This document shows, piece by piece, positions 24,357 to 36,667 of a DNA stretch of 64,000 nt. A program made the position numbers and the translations under genes. The stretch is from Stropharia rugosoannulata. Taxonomy: Eukaryota > Basidiomycota > Agaricomycetes > Agaricales > Strophariaceae. The stretch lies in the NCBI GenBank assembly GCA_028532985.1, contig JANCIK010000005.1, forward strand, positions 626,501 to 690,500. Direction: 5' to 3'. A model generated the notes under the pieces. The model saw only the letters and a program-made list of their open reading frames with translations. It ran no database searches and had not been told where the DNA came from. Positions within the stretch are counted from its first letter, which is position 1. Each line of letters begins with the position of its first letter.

Positions 24357-27300
24357 GCTGTCTGTCTAGTCGGCCGGTAGGAACTCTTGGAAGGAGGAGT
24401 GAAGACAAGAAAAGCAGAGGTCGTGATCCAGCACCTTAATATCTCTGCAAGTCGCATCTGCGAGAAGAATGGGGATAGGTCCTCCCACTCGTATCGGGAT
24501 CAGATCCAAGATTGGTCCTAGTCAGATCAGACGTTTTGCTTGAGAGCAAGTCCGACGAGGCCCGCTTAGCTCATTCTCAGAGAGCAACCCCCGTGCCTTA
24601 TGGAGTTGCCACTGGTTTGTCTGCCAGGCGCATGGTCGCTCTCTAGCGGCGTGCTGAGAACGTTCATCATACAGCATCGCGCGATTATCATACCCAACCG
24701 ATGATGATAACTCCAATTCCACGCGCGCGTCAAGTTCATTATCTGCAACCACAGCGGGGCCGACGAGCTGACCAACTGGTTCGCCTTGCTCTCGGTCCCA
24801 AAATAGGACCGCTGGCTTGCCCATGTACATAGTACCACTGTTTCGTCTGCATTTAATCGTCGCAGCACCCCACGGTCATTCTGACACCGTGGCTTTGCCC
24901 ACCCGCCAGCAGCCGTCGCTGCCCCGCCTGCGTCTGCCCATGGAGCAGCCCATGAATATCGAGCCACCCGTGTCCTGGCTCGACGTGACACCCCCTTCGT
25001 GAAGCTCAAGCATCGCGCCGCTTGCCAGGGGGTCTCCAGACTCCCGCGCCGCGAAAAGGCATAACGCCCATGGGAGCACGCATGCAATGGAGATCACCCC
25101 GTCCGCAATATTATATGTATTATATTCGTCGGCGTTCGGAACCTCCTTCGTTTTCGCACTAGAACATTCAAGCTCAGCTCCGACTCGTCCAGCAGCAAAT
25201 CTAACGCCCATATAAGTGAGTGAGTAAGTAAGTGAGTAGTACATACATATCCATTTGAGCAGCTCGATGGAATTGGAATGGAGGCAAACTTGGAGACGTC
25301 CGCGCCGGGAACTCGCGGTGGGCTGGCAATCAAACCAACCGCTCTGATGAGCCGGGCAGTTCAGCTATATCACTTTACTGTATTACTATATTACTTGTGC
25401 TGTACTGGGACGGATGGATGGATGTGGATGGATGGATGGATGCCTGTCAGCAGCGCAGCCCGCGGGTGGCGCCCACCCATAGCCAGTGCGTTCCGGTAGT
25501 AGCCATTATACATTATGCATTATGCTTGGGTGGGTGTGGGCGGTCCAAGCCTGGGATACGAGGCGGTGCGCCCGTCTGCCCGTCCGTCTGACTGACTGTC
25601 TACTACCACTAAATGTACAGTACAGATGCCACACTGGCTCCCTCGCACCTTGCCTCGCCTCGCCTTGCTCCCTCCCTCTGCGCCGGCTAGACGCAATTCA
25701 GCCACCTGTGAAGATCGTCGTCCGTTTATGGCCACTTCCGATTAGCAAGAGTATGTATGTATGATGGCGCGTCCCATACCTATTATGGGTGCTTAATGAT
25801 AATGAGTAGTAAAGACCTGCGAGAATGGGAGTTTGTTTTGCGCGCATATTAGCAAGCAAGCAAGCAGGTACCCAACCCACCCAGCCCAGCCAGCGCAAGA
25901 CTGTCACGCACGGATACGCGCGTTCCGCTGCTACTACTGCTAAGTGAGCAGGATATTCTCAGAGATGATCCAGTGCTCCGCCTCTGCGCGCTAGGTGATC
26001 CATTCTCGCCGAGCGGGCGCGCGGGCGGGCGCGGGTGGGTGGAGGGTGGCGCAGGTATGGCAGGTATGGCAAGTACACACTAAACAAGTTTTCGTGCCAC
26101 AGCTTATTAAGTCGTATATATTTACGCCTTAACCATTTCCACTACCGCTACCGTAGTCAAGGGGCAACCAAGTCCCGACCGACGGGCGGTGGACTCCAAT
26201 CAAAACACGACGCAACTCCTCCACGAGTCGTGTCCTGTCCTGTCCTGTCGTGTCCCGAGAGTCCGAGAGTCCGTCCGCGCGAACCGCCAGTGCACCATAG
26301 CTGTCATGATTGTGTATGATATGATATAATATGATTATTATTATTACTCGAGTATGATTGCACACCTACAGAGCGCTGAGCGCTGAGCCCCGTGACTTGT
26401 TTGCTCAGCAGCTTTGAAATCGTGATGTGATGTGATGTGCTCACTGGTGTTATTGCCGAGTCACGGGGAGGGAGCGAGGAGGGGGGAGCGAGGGAGAGAG
26501 ACTGGAATTGAGCATTTGCCGGCGCGCGTGCCTATTGTCGGGTTCGGTTGGCGGCGGCGGCGGAATACGGCTGATGTAGATGTGGGTCTCCAAACGGATG
26601 AAAGCAAACCGGACAAAGGGGTATGGATGTATGTATGTACGTATGTATGATGTGTATACCTACGTGCTCAGCGCAGAATAGAGTCTGTGTGTGCATGACA
26701 AGACAGGACAGGACAGCTGCTCCCTCCCTCCCTCCCTCGGTGGAAAGGTGCCTGCAAGGGACAAGTTTGGCTTGGTAATAGACCGTGCTACGGGATAACT
26801 TGACAAAAATAACACATCCATATGTCTTTATGTCTTTATCTTTATGGATGAGAAAACAGGGCCGGCCGGGGACAATCCGTGCTTCCGAGGTTCTGTGATT
26901 CTCTGCTCACCGCCGACTCAGAAGATTAATGATAGAGTGTAAAGCAGATCCCAGGTGTGTAGTGTACCTCGGTATAGCCTATAATTAACTTTCCACCTCG
27001 GACTATCAAGGCTCCCCCCCTCGCCTCTCCAACTTTCGAGTATGTATCATAATTGAATGACATGATCTATTAGTGTTACTTACAGGACTAAGGGTCGGAC
27101 AGACGCACCACCAAATTGCGTGGGCGGCCCTGCACGTCCGACCCCTTGTCAATGCGCCTCGACGAGTTCAACAAGACAAGAGCAGCTCAGCTGATCGCCT
27201 CTTATAATAGAATAGAATAGAATAAAAAGAACGTTTACTAAAAATAATGCCAAGTACTTACCTACCATACCATACCATACCTAAATAAGACGGGATAATA

Positions 27301-30203
27301 GCCTCAGACGTACCCAGACCAAATAAGGTGCATTTCCATCTCTGGCAGTTTTGCTGCTCTCGGCTTCGGTGATCGACGGTGTTAACAGGGTGTTCAAGGT
27401 GTTGGTGTTACATTTATTTCAGTTCCAGTGTAACTGGTAACTAGGTTCGGGCAAATATACGCCTCCAGCGCTAGTCGGCTTGATTGTGCTTAAAGTATAA
27501 ACGGCAGCGGAGGCAGAAATAAAACAAGGATATCACTGTCGTCCACCCGCCTGCCCGCCCGCGCATGCGCGGTACTTGTACTAGAGGTACAATAATTTGA
27601 ATGACAATATAAAAAAACCATATGCATGATTCCTATATAGTATGATACGTCTCGAACCTTTCTGCATGCGTGCGTGCAAGTTCCTGAGCACCAGAATACT
27701 GCTCGTTTCAAGACAAGGTAAGGCTATATGTTGTGTATGTATTACATATTTCAAATCTGACAGGCGAATGATTATCTCGTCCGATCATGATGTGCTATGT
27801 AAAGTACATACATATGATGGTAGTGGAAGGGGCTCATCACGTCCGTTCACGTCAAGCGTTGAATATGATTATTGAGTTGTGTATGGAAATAAATACCCAG
27901 ATGCTGCGTTCTTTGACCGTCCCACGGGTGCGCTCAGAAACAACTCGAGGACTGGCGGGAGTCATGTTTGGTGTGGTGTGGTGCGTTGTATTATGTTGTG
28001 TCGTGTCGTGTCGTTGGTTGCCTGGAGCAGACAGAGCAGGTCGGAAAACGACATAAAGTCCGCAGCGCTATTATGATTATTGAATATTGAGCAGCAGTAC
28101 CGCCACTCCATTGCTCTCGGACGCATTAGTCAGCGGGGACGAAGTGTATTGGATCGACGTCTGAAATTACTGGGGGAGGGGGGACGGAGCAGACAGCTGA
28201 GCACGGGTAAAGAGGGTGCTGCTCGGTCGTCTAAACCCGTCACTTGTCGTCGCCTGGGGAGTCTGCCGGGAACTTGATGGGAGTATGTATGAACCGGCAC
28301 GCATGTGTCTCTGTCTCTCTCTCTGTCTTAAGACAGAGCAACGGCACATCTCCGCTAATAGGCAACAGGGCATCTCCAAACGGATGGATGGATGACGGCT
28401 GCGCTTGCGTTCCTGCTATGTATGTACATACATACGTAGTGTTGCGATTACACGTGTGTGTGTGTTTGACAGGTCCACCAGTTCGCAGACGGGCTGATGA
28501 CATTTTCTGACTTGGACCTGCGTAGCCCTAGAGAAAATCTTGGTGTTCCGTAAGCACTGATGGCCTTGTGGGATGGGACTCGAACACCCGTCAAGGGGTT
28601 TGGCGAGGCGTCATGGACGGTCGCGAAACCCGGAAGATGAATTGCGATTGCTTTAGCGCTGTTGTGGAGTATCAAGACACTGTTTGTCGACTCTTGATGA
28701 CTATACATACCAGAGTGCTTGTGAGCGTTCTCGTACGCGGAGCACTGAGGGAATGGAGAGCGTATGTATGTTTATCTGGCGACATAACTTTACTAGGTAA
28801 GCACGCACCTATTTTTGCATCCTACACAAAGTCCCAGATGAAAATGCACATGCGCGTGTGTATGTGGTATGGACAATATTAGACTTGATTATATTGTTGT
28901 TGTTTTAATATATTGAGAGCACTTTCGAGAATCGCATGCTGCGTCATGCGTGCATCGAAGCGGGGGAGCAGCGAAGGTGTGAAGATATGTATGATATGGC
29001 AAGCACCCGAGATTCTCGTAGTCTGAAGCGAGAGAGACCAGTTATACGGGACCATGCTCCCTCCCCCTCCTTCCTGGAATGAAGTCACTGCGGACGTGAC
29101 GTGAGATGATGAGCAAGCAGATAAACCAAACAAAGCTTTATGATCCACGTCGGCAGGTCCAGCCGAGTGTCAATCATGCAATGCTCGCGGGAAGCCAACC
29201 AGTCAGCCAGCCAGCCCAGATCAAAGGGAACATGGACACTGCGTCAAAAAAAGAAAAGAAAAATGCAGGCTGCACACATCAGTTGCAAACTAAACTTTGC
29301 ACCCTCGTGCGAGGCGAGCCCCGTTTATTTCGCGGGCCTTCCCCGAACGGGCGAGCTGCGCAGCGAACGGCGGTATCACCGAGTGCGTGGCAGTGGCAGA
29401 GGCAGGTAGGAGCTAGACCAGTATTTTTATTTAGGTTAGAGGTGGAATTGAGTTGAAAAGAGCATTAATACGCTTCTTGCTCGGCCAGAGATGTCGTGCA
29501 GTATTTTTTCGAAGGGTCGCCGAGGTGGAGCCCATGCATGCCAGAGCGGTCGTGGCTTATCGAGGCAAACGGGGATGATAAGAAGGACCGAATGGGGGCG
29601 TTATTTGTGTTCATTCGGCGTCGAGAAGGTGTTCTGGTATTATTACAATCTGGGTGAAACTGTTCAACAAATCCAAAGTTCGCATGTTTGTTTTTCAATG
29701 TATCATGTCTGTTAAATGATATATCCGTTTTATAGGGGCATTCAATGTTGTAAGAAAGTTGCAAAAATATTACAACGGACCTTAAGTATAACCTTGCAGA
29801 TGTTCTGTTCTTCTGTTGGCCATACATGATGTTCAATACCTTTCAAGCCACCATGTTTACGGCGACAGGAACTTGGGCGCATTTTTAGGGTTGATGTATT
29901 CATTCATTTTCCTTTGAGAATCCATACACATTCGTACTCCTGCGTCCGCAGGTATGTAACCACGTAGCAGCTGAGTCCACTTTGAATGGGGTACCGAAGA
30001 TTAATATGTCTTCCGTAAAACGTGCTTGAGCTCATGGATGGACGAGCCTGCCTCCAGAAGGTAGCTGATCTCAATCCCCGGTCGATAGCCGTCGTTCAAT
30101 CATAGTAATCGGTTTTCATCCGAACTTCTCTGTGAGAAAAAATAACAACTGTTTTTTCCGTGTGTGGCCGAGTGTCACACATCCGACCGGCGCAATAGTA
30201 ATT
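24357..30203. other. 5.8-kb spacer rich in microsatellites
   Basis: No gene is identified. Tandem simple repeats recur: ggat at about 25408-25440, gcaa at 25850-25868, tgtcc at 26222-26250, gtat at 26620-26650, ctcc at 26720-26738, agaat at 27208-27225, catac at 27265-27282 and ctct at 28305-28325. The part just upstream of 24356 should hold the Myb gene promoter. The remainder could carry distal regulation or untranslated or non-coding transcription, which sequence alone cannot show. Confidence 0.45.
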
Positions 30204-30766
30204 TTATGGTGGTTTTCGTGTTGTAATTTGCGTCTTGAAGGAGATGTACGGGATGGGTGTGGGATCAAGGTCAAGAAAATAGTTGCAAGTTGATTGCAAG
30301 ATCGAATCTTCGAAGCTTCGACTGAGCTTGAATCGGTACAGTAGGTCGGAGTTTAAATACACGGTCACCTGACATTCCGTGCTCTCTTCCCACTGGCAGC
30401 GCATAAGCGTTAGCGAACCCTTTCTTTCTTCCTTTCTATCATGTTACTGTGCTTACGCCTAAACCTAATAGTCAGGCCTTGCTTATTGCTTCTCTAAGCC
30501 TACTCTGTATCTTGGAGCCATTGCGTGAGAACGCTGATCTCATGGTCGACTTGTATTTGTGTGTTCAACTGACGAATAAGCTCAGGTTTCCAATCCTTAT
30601 CCTTATGTGCTGACGGAAGTGGCCTCCAGGCTTCAGACGTGGAGAAATAGATGAAGGCGCTATTTGCGTTTATTCGAATTTCGTATTCGGCGTCGAGAAC
30701 TGGTTGAGAAAGCGTTCTATTAGAGTTGGAAGAGGAACGCGCTCGACGCGTGACGAGATGGATCAC
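30204..30766 (-). CDS. Small hypothetical protein, divergent from GUA1
   Basis: Two minus-strand exons, 30766-30504 and 30435-30204, give about 164 residues. The donor is GA|gtaggc. The acceptor is probably the tag at 30438-30436, although the in-frame acceptor after gaaagaaag is also possible. Both frames show protein-like composition: EYEIRINANSAFIYFSTSEAW and KPELIRQLNTQ in exon 1, and ECQVTVYLNSDLLYRFKLS in exon 2. There is no signal peptide, membrane segment or family I recognise. The start lies 104 bases from the GUA1 start codon on the other strand. The weak point is the splice assignment. Confidence 0.5.
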
Positions 30767-30870
30767 GGCACATTTGTGACATGCGCGTCACGCACGTGAT
30801 TCACGAATTTTTTGGACAATCTATAATCTGCATAATCCACAAACAGACGCTACCGCTCACTAAGGACGCC
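30767..30870. promoter_or_regulatory. Shared 104-bp divergent promoter region
   Basis: This interval separates the start codons of the minus-strand hypothetical gene and GUA1, so both core promoters and 5' leaders must overlap in or near it. It contains the palindromic-looking string cgcgtcacgcacgtgattcac, but no clear TATA box. Confidence 0.4.
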
Positions 30871-33127
30871 ATGGCTGAAATTCACGACCAGTTCGATACC
30901 ATTCTCATCCTCGATTTTGGATCGCAGGTGCGTCGTGCTTCCGGGTCTGGACAATCCACAGAACACTCAAGAGACACTTGCAGTACAGCCATTTGATTAC
31001 GCGCCGCTGCAGAGAACACAATGTCTACGCCGAGTTGATGCCCTGTACGACCAAACTAAAGGATGTTAATTTCAAGCCCAAGGGTGCGGATGGAGAAAGT
31101 ACTGCGGGGAAGGAATATATTGACTGGTGGTCATAGGAATCATCTTATCTGGATCGCCCTACTCTGTCTACGATGATGTTTCGCCCCACGTCGACCCAGC
31201 CGTCTTTGAACTGGGCGTCCCCATTCTGGGAATCTGCTATGGCCTACAGGTGCGCTGCAATACATTTGTCGCGGTCCAGACATTTCACTCATGGTCGTCT
31301 GACTGCAGGAAATCGCGTGGAACCTCGGCGGCGAAGTTACCAAGTGTGATCACCGCGAATACGGATCTGCAAACATCACTATCAGCAAGTTTGGCAACGG
31401 GTCCGTGGATGCCCTGTTCGCGGGCTTTGGTGACGAGATGAAGGTAAGTAGACTACGGTTAGGTTCTCCCGACCCCATAAGCGTTTTAATAGACGGCGGT
31501 CTAGGTCTGGATGTCCCATGGAGATCAGCTGTCGAAGCCCCCTCCCGACTTCCATGTCATTGGACATACCGCAACAGCCCCATACGCTGCACTTGCCCAC
31601 AACTCGAAACCCTGGTACGGAATCCAGTTCCATCCGGAGGTAACCCACTCGCCCAACGGAAAGGCTGTCATCGGGCGCTACATCCTCGATATCTGCAAGT
31701 GCAGGCAGAGCTGGACGATGGTAAGTATCTCGGGCATACTGATATGTTTGTGCACTCACCCTTGTATTTTAGGAAGAATTTATTGGGAAGGAGATCGCGC
31801 GCATTCGTGAGATCTGTGGGCCGACGGGACGTGTTATCGGCGCCGTGAGTGGGGGAGTGGATAGCACCGTCGCGGCGAAGCTGATGCACGAGGCTATTGG
31901 AGACAGGTATACCCCACATTCTAACCTTGAGTGCCCTTTTTGATACCCGAGCATTAGGTTCCATGCAATCATGGTCGATAATGGTGTCCTCCGCCTGAAT
32001 GAGGCGAAGCAGGTTCACGAGATGCTGAACAAGGACCTCGGGGTGAACCTAACGGTCGTCGACGCGTCCGAGCTCTTCTTGAGCCGCCTGGATGGGGTAG
32101 AGGACCCCGAGCAGAAGCGCAAGATCATCGGAAACACTTTCATTAATGTCTTTGAAGAGGAAGCGCTCAAAATTGAGAAGGCAGCGGAAGAGGAGGAAAA
32201 GAACGGTGCGGCGCCCAAAGGACGGGTCGAGTGGCTGCTGCAGGGCACGCTCTACCCGGACGTCATCGAGAGCATAAGCTTCAAGGGACCCAGCGCGACG
32301 ATTAAGACCCACCATAACGTCGGCGGCCTGCTCAAGGACATGAAGCTCAAGCTCATTGAGCCCCTGAGGGAGCTGTTCAAAGGTGCGTTTTAGCACCCGC
32401 TGATGAGCATTGTGCATACTAACCCCGCATTCATTTCCGCCTCTGATTGCAGACGAGGTGCGCCAGCTCGGTCGCCTGCTTTCCATTCCGGCGCAGCTGG
32501 TTGGTCGCCACCCGTTCCCTGGCCCGGGCCTGGCGATTCGCATCCTGGGTCCGGTTACCCGCGAGCAGGTCCGCATCCTCCAGTTGGCGGACACCATTTA
32601 CATTGAGGAGATCAGGAAGGCGGGCCTGTACGACCAAATCGCGCAGGCGTTCGCCGTACTCCTTCCGGTAAAGGCGGTCGGTGTTATGGGCGACCAGAGG
32701 ACTTACGAACAGGTGCGTTTTCGCTGCTTCTTTTTTCTTTTTACGTCCCCTCTTCTGCGTTTTCCCCTTCTCTCCTTATCAGCAGTCTTGATTGGTAACA
32801 ATATTGATTCGGAAAATATTCAGGTTATCGCTCTGCGCGCTGTGCAGTCTGAGGACTTTATGACCGCCGACTGGTGAGCAATCTCATCGCTAGCGCTTCT
32901 CACCGCTTCCTGATGCGCCCGCGCTTGCGCTTAGGTTCTCATTCCCCCCGGATGTCCTCCGTCGCATCTCGTCGCGCATTACTAATGAAGTGGCGGGGAT
33001 CAACCGCGTCACCTATGATATCTCGTCGAAACCCCCCGCGGTAAGCATCTCGAGTTACACTATGGTATGGGCGCTCTGCTGACAGGCACTTGTATGAATC
33101 TGCCATCAGACTGTCGAGTGGCTGTAA
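30871..33127 (+). CDS. GUA1: GMP synthase (glutamine-hydrolysing)
   Basis: Exons are 30871-30927, 30984-31083, 31137-31249, 31309-31443, 31505-31720, 31773-31906, 31958-32382, 32453-32712, 32824-32873, 32935-33040 and 33110-33127, giving 537 residues, close to the yeast enzyme. It converts XMP to GMP with ATP and glutamine, the last step of de novo guanine nucleotide synthesis, in the cytosol. The class I amidotransferase half has the nucleophile Cys86 in GICYGLQ and the His178/Glu180 pair in HPEVTH. The synthetase half has the PP-loop SGGVDS at 233-238. The dimerisation part has [23 protein letters not shown] and [12 protein letters not shown], and the chain ends in TVEWL. All residues expected for activity are visible and no break is seen. 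Confidence 0.95.
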
Positions 33128-35739
33128 AGTGTTTCGGACACGTTGCCTGGTTGCTCTCGCCCTCTGGTACCATGCATGCGGTGTTGCTCGGCGGTATGAG
33201 GCACGAACGAATGTAATCTACGTACTTGACGATGATGTTTTGCTTTATTTCACTGTATTCTTTCGGGCATAAAAATTACATTAATTCTTCGTACAGCCTG
33301 TCGCTTGTCTATTCTACAAGAGTATATATAATCGAGAAGACTCTTATCTTTCTTTTTGTGCACGGGCTGACGCGGTCTACTAAATCGCACGCTTAGCAAG
33401 CCGCTCACAAATCATACAGTTATCTACGCGCCTTCAGCGCTTCAGCAACTGCGAAATTGGCGAGATCCAGGGAATTAATTGAATGGGAACTTTTGGCGCT
33501 CGTGAGTAATGTTCTAACTCCTTCATGAACAAGTGATTAGTTAACGCAGTATCTACTAGTGAGATGCGCCGGTGATTCCTTACGGGTTCTAGTCGTGCAT
33601 AGCTGCATTATACCAGGTGCCTGGAGACAAGCAGCTCACCTATCGCACGACGGTTCGCGCAGTCAGTAGGCTGCGGTTCGTGAGGATGGACCAGCCCCAA
33701 GGGTATATGACCAGGAGTCCCGGAGGAAAATATTACTGTGCATCTCTATATGGGCTTGCAGGTAGTGCACGCGTACATACATCCCTCACGATTGCACCCA
33801 ACTGAGAAGATGGAGTTTTGTCGGGTTTTATAATTGGCCTATGTCGTCGGCTATTACATACCCCAGAAAAGTCAGTTCTTTCTTTTACTTCTATGTCGTT
33901 CTTCCGGCTTCTGCGCTTGAGCTTTTATTTGCGGTGGCGCTGGCTGAAGGAGCAAACACACAAACGATCGACGGTCCACGGATGATGATGGCATTGCAAA
34001 TCACAGGCTTGGTATTTTTGGAACACGGGAATGAGTAGCACTTATCTGATATGGCAGGCAGGAAGGCAAGTCTGCGCTCGTCCCGTAGGTAACGGAGCTG
34101 CGAGGGTGGATCAACTGTCTGTCTGTCGGGGATCCGGAGGATACTTTCAAGTTCGCGTTCGAGGTCGATTTTCTTGTGTGACAGGGGTGCCTTGAATTGA
34201 GCGCACTAGATTCAGAGCGGTCAGAGCGAAACAGAAGTTAAGCGTAAGTAACAATACCAACCAAGTAAGTGAGCTGGGTATGCCATTGTGGCGTGGTTGG
34301 GAGTCATGACGGAACGCACGAAACTGCGTCGACCGGGCGCAAATCATCCGGGCAGATCTGTCGTGTTTGTATTGTATTGCAGCATACGTACGTACGTTTC
34401 GCGTTACGTTAAATTACGATGGAGTGGGTGCCAGGCTACAGTATTACGGTATGCAGGGTGCCTCCGCCGGTGTGTGGAAGCTGAATTTCGTGCGCGGTTG
34501 GCTTGTAGCGGGGGAGCTGAAAACTAAACCAGTTTGAAATCTGGGTTTGCGAGAGCGCCGGATGACTTCATTTATACCGTTCGCAGATGGCGTATTTTTG
34601 GCTGGGATACATGGTCATCCGCATATGAACGGAGGGAGTATGCAGTTAGTTTACTTTCTAGCTGTCCCGTGCGTCCGACCAGGGATTAACGTCGAAGACT
34701 AAGTATAATTCGTTGAAGATCAAGGAGTGAGCTATTTTCCGATTCCGGGTGGGACCATTCACTTACCTCCAGTGCCCAATGTATGTAGTACATAGCACTT
34801 ACTTAGTCTACTTAATTGCCGACATTAGTTAATCTAAGGACTTGGGCACTTTTCCGCGATACACTGGAAAGTAAGCCAAACACGGCTTCTTGACTTACGC
34901 AAACTGGCGATCATACCGCAGTGCAAGGCAAGGAAGGACTTCTGCCCGCCATGTCCGTAGGCCGTGGGACCTGCGCTACTGCTGCACGGTGCACACAAAG
35001 TGCCACACGAAGGGCAGAGGATGGAAGCAAAGTGGTACATAATAACGCAAATCGTGTCCGGGCGTCATGTGGTAAGTCAGTGGAGTGCAGGCTAACTTTA
35101 GCTTCCACGCCTATCGGACGTACGAGTGTATGATGTCGCGCACATAAGTAAGTACCTGCCTGTGTACATACATACTTATTAAAGGGAGCACGACGCGCCG
35201 CGCCGCACGGCGGCGAGTTTGAACGCCGACTGCCTCTTAAGTTGGACATCGGAGTCGGTGTTCGTGGATTTGCCTGTGGATTTGCGTTTGCGTTTACGAT
35301 CGTGTTTGGATGCGCGCCCGCGCCAAGGGTGTGGTGCCTTGTAATGCAACGCGTCGCACAAGTCAAAAGTCACGATTAGGCTTTTTGAAGCTAGATGAGC
35401 GTCGGTCGCAGCGTCCGGCCGTAGGTTACTTACTGAGTGTAAGATTCTCCTGTTACAGGTCCATGTAAGGTGCAATGAGCTTGCGCTAAACATATGACCG
35501 CAAATGATCTGACCTTGGCCCTTCCCACCCGAGGATCCACATAAGGCAATAATCACCCCAACGTCGTAACTCCAGGAGAGCCCGGCCTGAGAGCGTGTAT
35601 TTATTGCATCCAGAGTGAGGTTTCTCGAGTTAACTCCATATATGAATAGTCCCTTAGGAATGGAAATTAGATTGTTGCCCGTAAACACGGGATTTGTCGT
35701 GGTGTCCACCCCGACCGTTGTAAGTAGGATAGTTTCGTA
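33128..35739. other. Spacer downstream of GUA1
   Basis: The first few hundred bases should hold the GUA1 3' untranslated region. The rest has only unconvincing frames, the longest being a 176-codon minus-strand frame at 35179-35709 with no recognisable domain. Confidence 0.4.
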
Positions 35740-35782
35740 CCCATCCCCTCAATTGGGAAGTTGTCCCAATTGAGGGGATGGG
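35740..35782. repeat. Perfect hairpin, 19-bp arms, 5-base loop
   Basis: Bases 35740-35758 (cccatcccctcaattggga) are the exact reverse complement of 35764-35782, with the loop agttg between. Pairing ends sharply on both sides. It is isolated in a gene-poor region and not followed by a T-tract. Confidence 0.8.
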
Positions 35783-36365
35783 GAGACTAGCTGTGCAATA
35801 TTCCAGTCCCAATTTACAGCGGAATTCTATGAGTAAATTTATTGACCTTGGGCTGGCCAGAGCGGAGCGTGGAACTATGTTCCTCAGTCACGAGGAATAC
35901 ATAGCAGAAGGCGAGGGTGGCATTTGGTAGTCCAGGCGCTGACAATGCCATAACCCATTATCAGGCAAATTTAGGCGTTTGGACCTGTGGTAAGAGCGGA
36001 AATGTTACCCTTGTACGGCAGTCGACCACGTCCGCTGCGGCGGTGGTACTGTGCACCTGGTGGCCGTGTGGTCGATGGAACGCGAGACTGCGGAGTAAGT
36101 TTGTGGTCAACGACCATTGCAACATGTTATTGATCAGTAGCACCTTACCGGGCTTACCTACTCAGTACGTACCTTGAATGCATTGTTCATTAGCATCTAA
36201 TCAATACTAGGAATGAAAGGATGATTTGTCAGTGAGTCGATGTTATGAAACAAAGTGAATAAGCGGTTACACCTGGATATATGCGCAATATTCCGCACAG
36301 AAGTAATGGTAAGTATATGCATATGCGTTTTGAATGAGTCTTCGCAATTTCCCTTACTTGTAGCG
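35783..36365. other. Spacer between the hairpin and the XRN1 fragment
   Basis: I see no gene or repeat of note in this stretch. Confidence 0.4.
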
Positions 36366-36667
36366 GAACGAACGAAGACGCGGGTGACCGGGGTACCAGT
36401 GACGAATAATTAATCGTGTGCTAGAGGCATTCCGAACATGAGTAGCGACTGGGCGGCGGCGGAGACAGAAATGTTGATTCTCGCGGTTTTTTTGTCACGT
36501 CCCGTACCAGCAAGTGCAAGGCTTATAGCGGCTCTTGACTTCTCGACTCATTTACAAGAGTAAAGTACCTGAAGTTTATACGCGTCGTCAGATATACACT
36601 CTAGGACTATTCATCGCGAACAGATAAACTATACCTGTATTTCAACGGCATCATCTACTGCTGTGAG
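36366..36667 (+). pseudogene. Decayed copy of the XRN1 5' end
   Basis: The stretch aligns with 45893-46330, from the XRN1 upstream region through its exon 5 border. Matching landmarks are gaacgaagacgcggg, ggcattccgaa, ggcggagacagaaatg and ctgtatttcaacggcatcat (gene: ctggacttcaatggcattat). The ATG exon is not evident. The donor after the 11-base exon is changed from gtgag to atgag, the next acceptor is lost, and exon 3 cannot be read. Homology stops after the equivalent of the exon 5 donor. It is therefore a non-coding remnant of a duplication, in the same orientation as the parent 9.5 kb away. Confidence 0.75.

Noticed and set aside
24522..25087. 173-codon minus-strand frame upstream of the Myb gene
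   Set aside because: No domain, odd composition, and overlapping frames on both strands in simple-repeat-rich DNA.
21955..27290. CRISPR-like arrays
   Set aside because: The repeats are 3-5-base microsatellites without spacers, in a eukaryotic genome.
35179..35709. 176-codon minus-strand frame
   Set aside because: No recognisable motif, basic low-complexity end, and no supporting neighbour exons. It may be chance.
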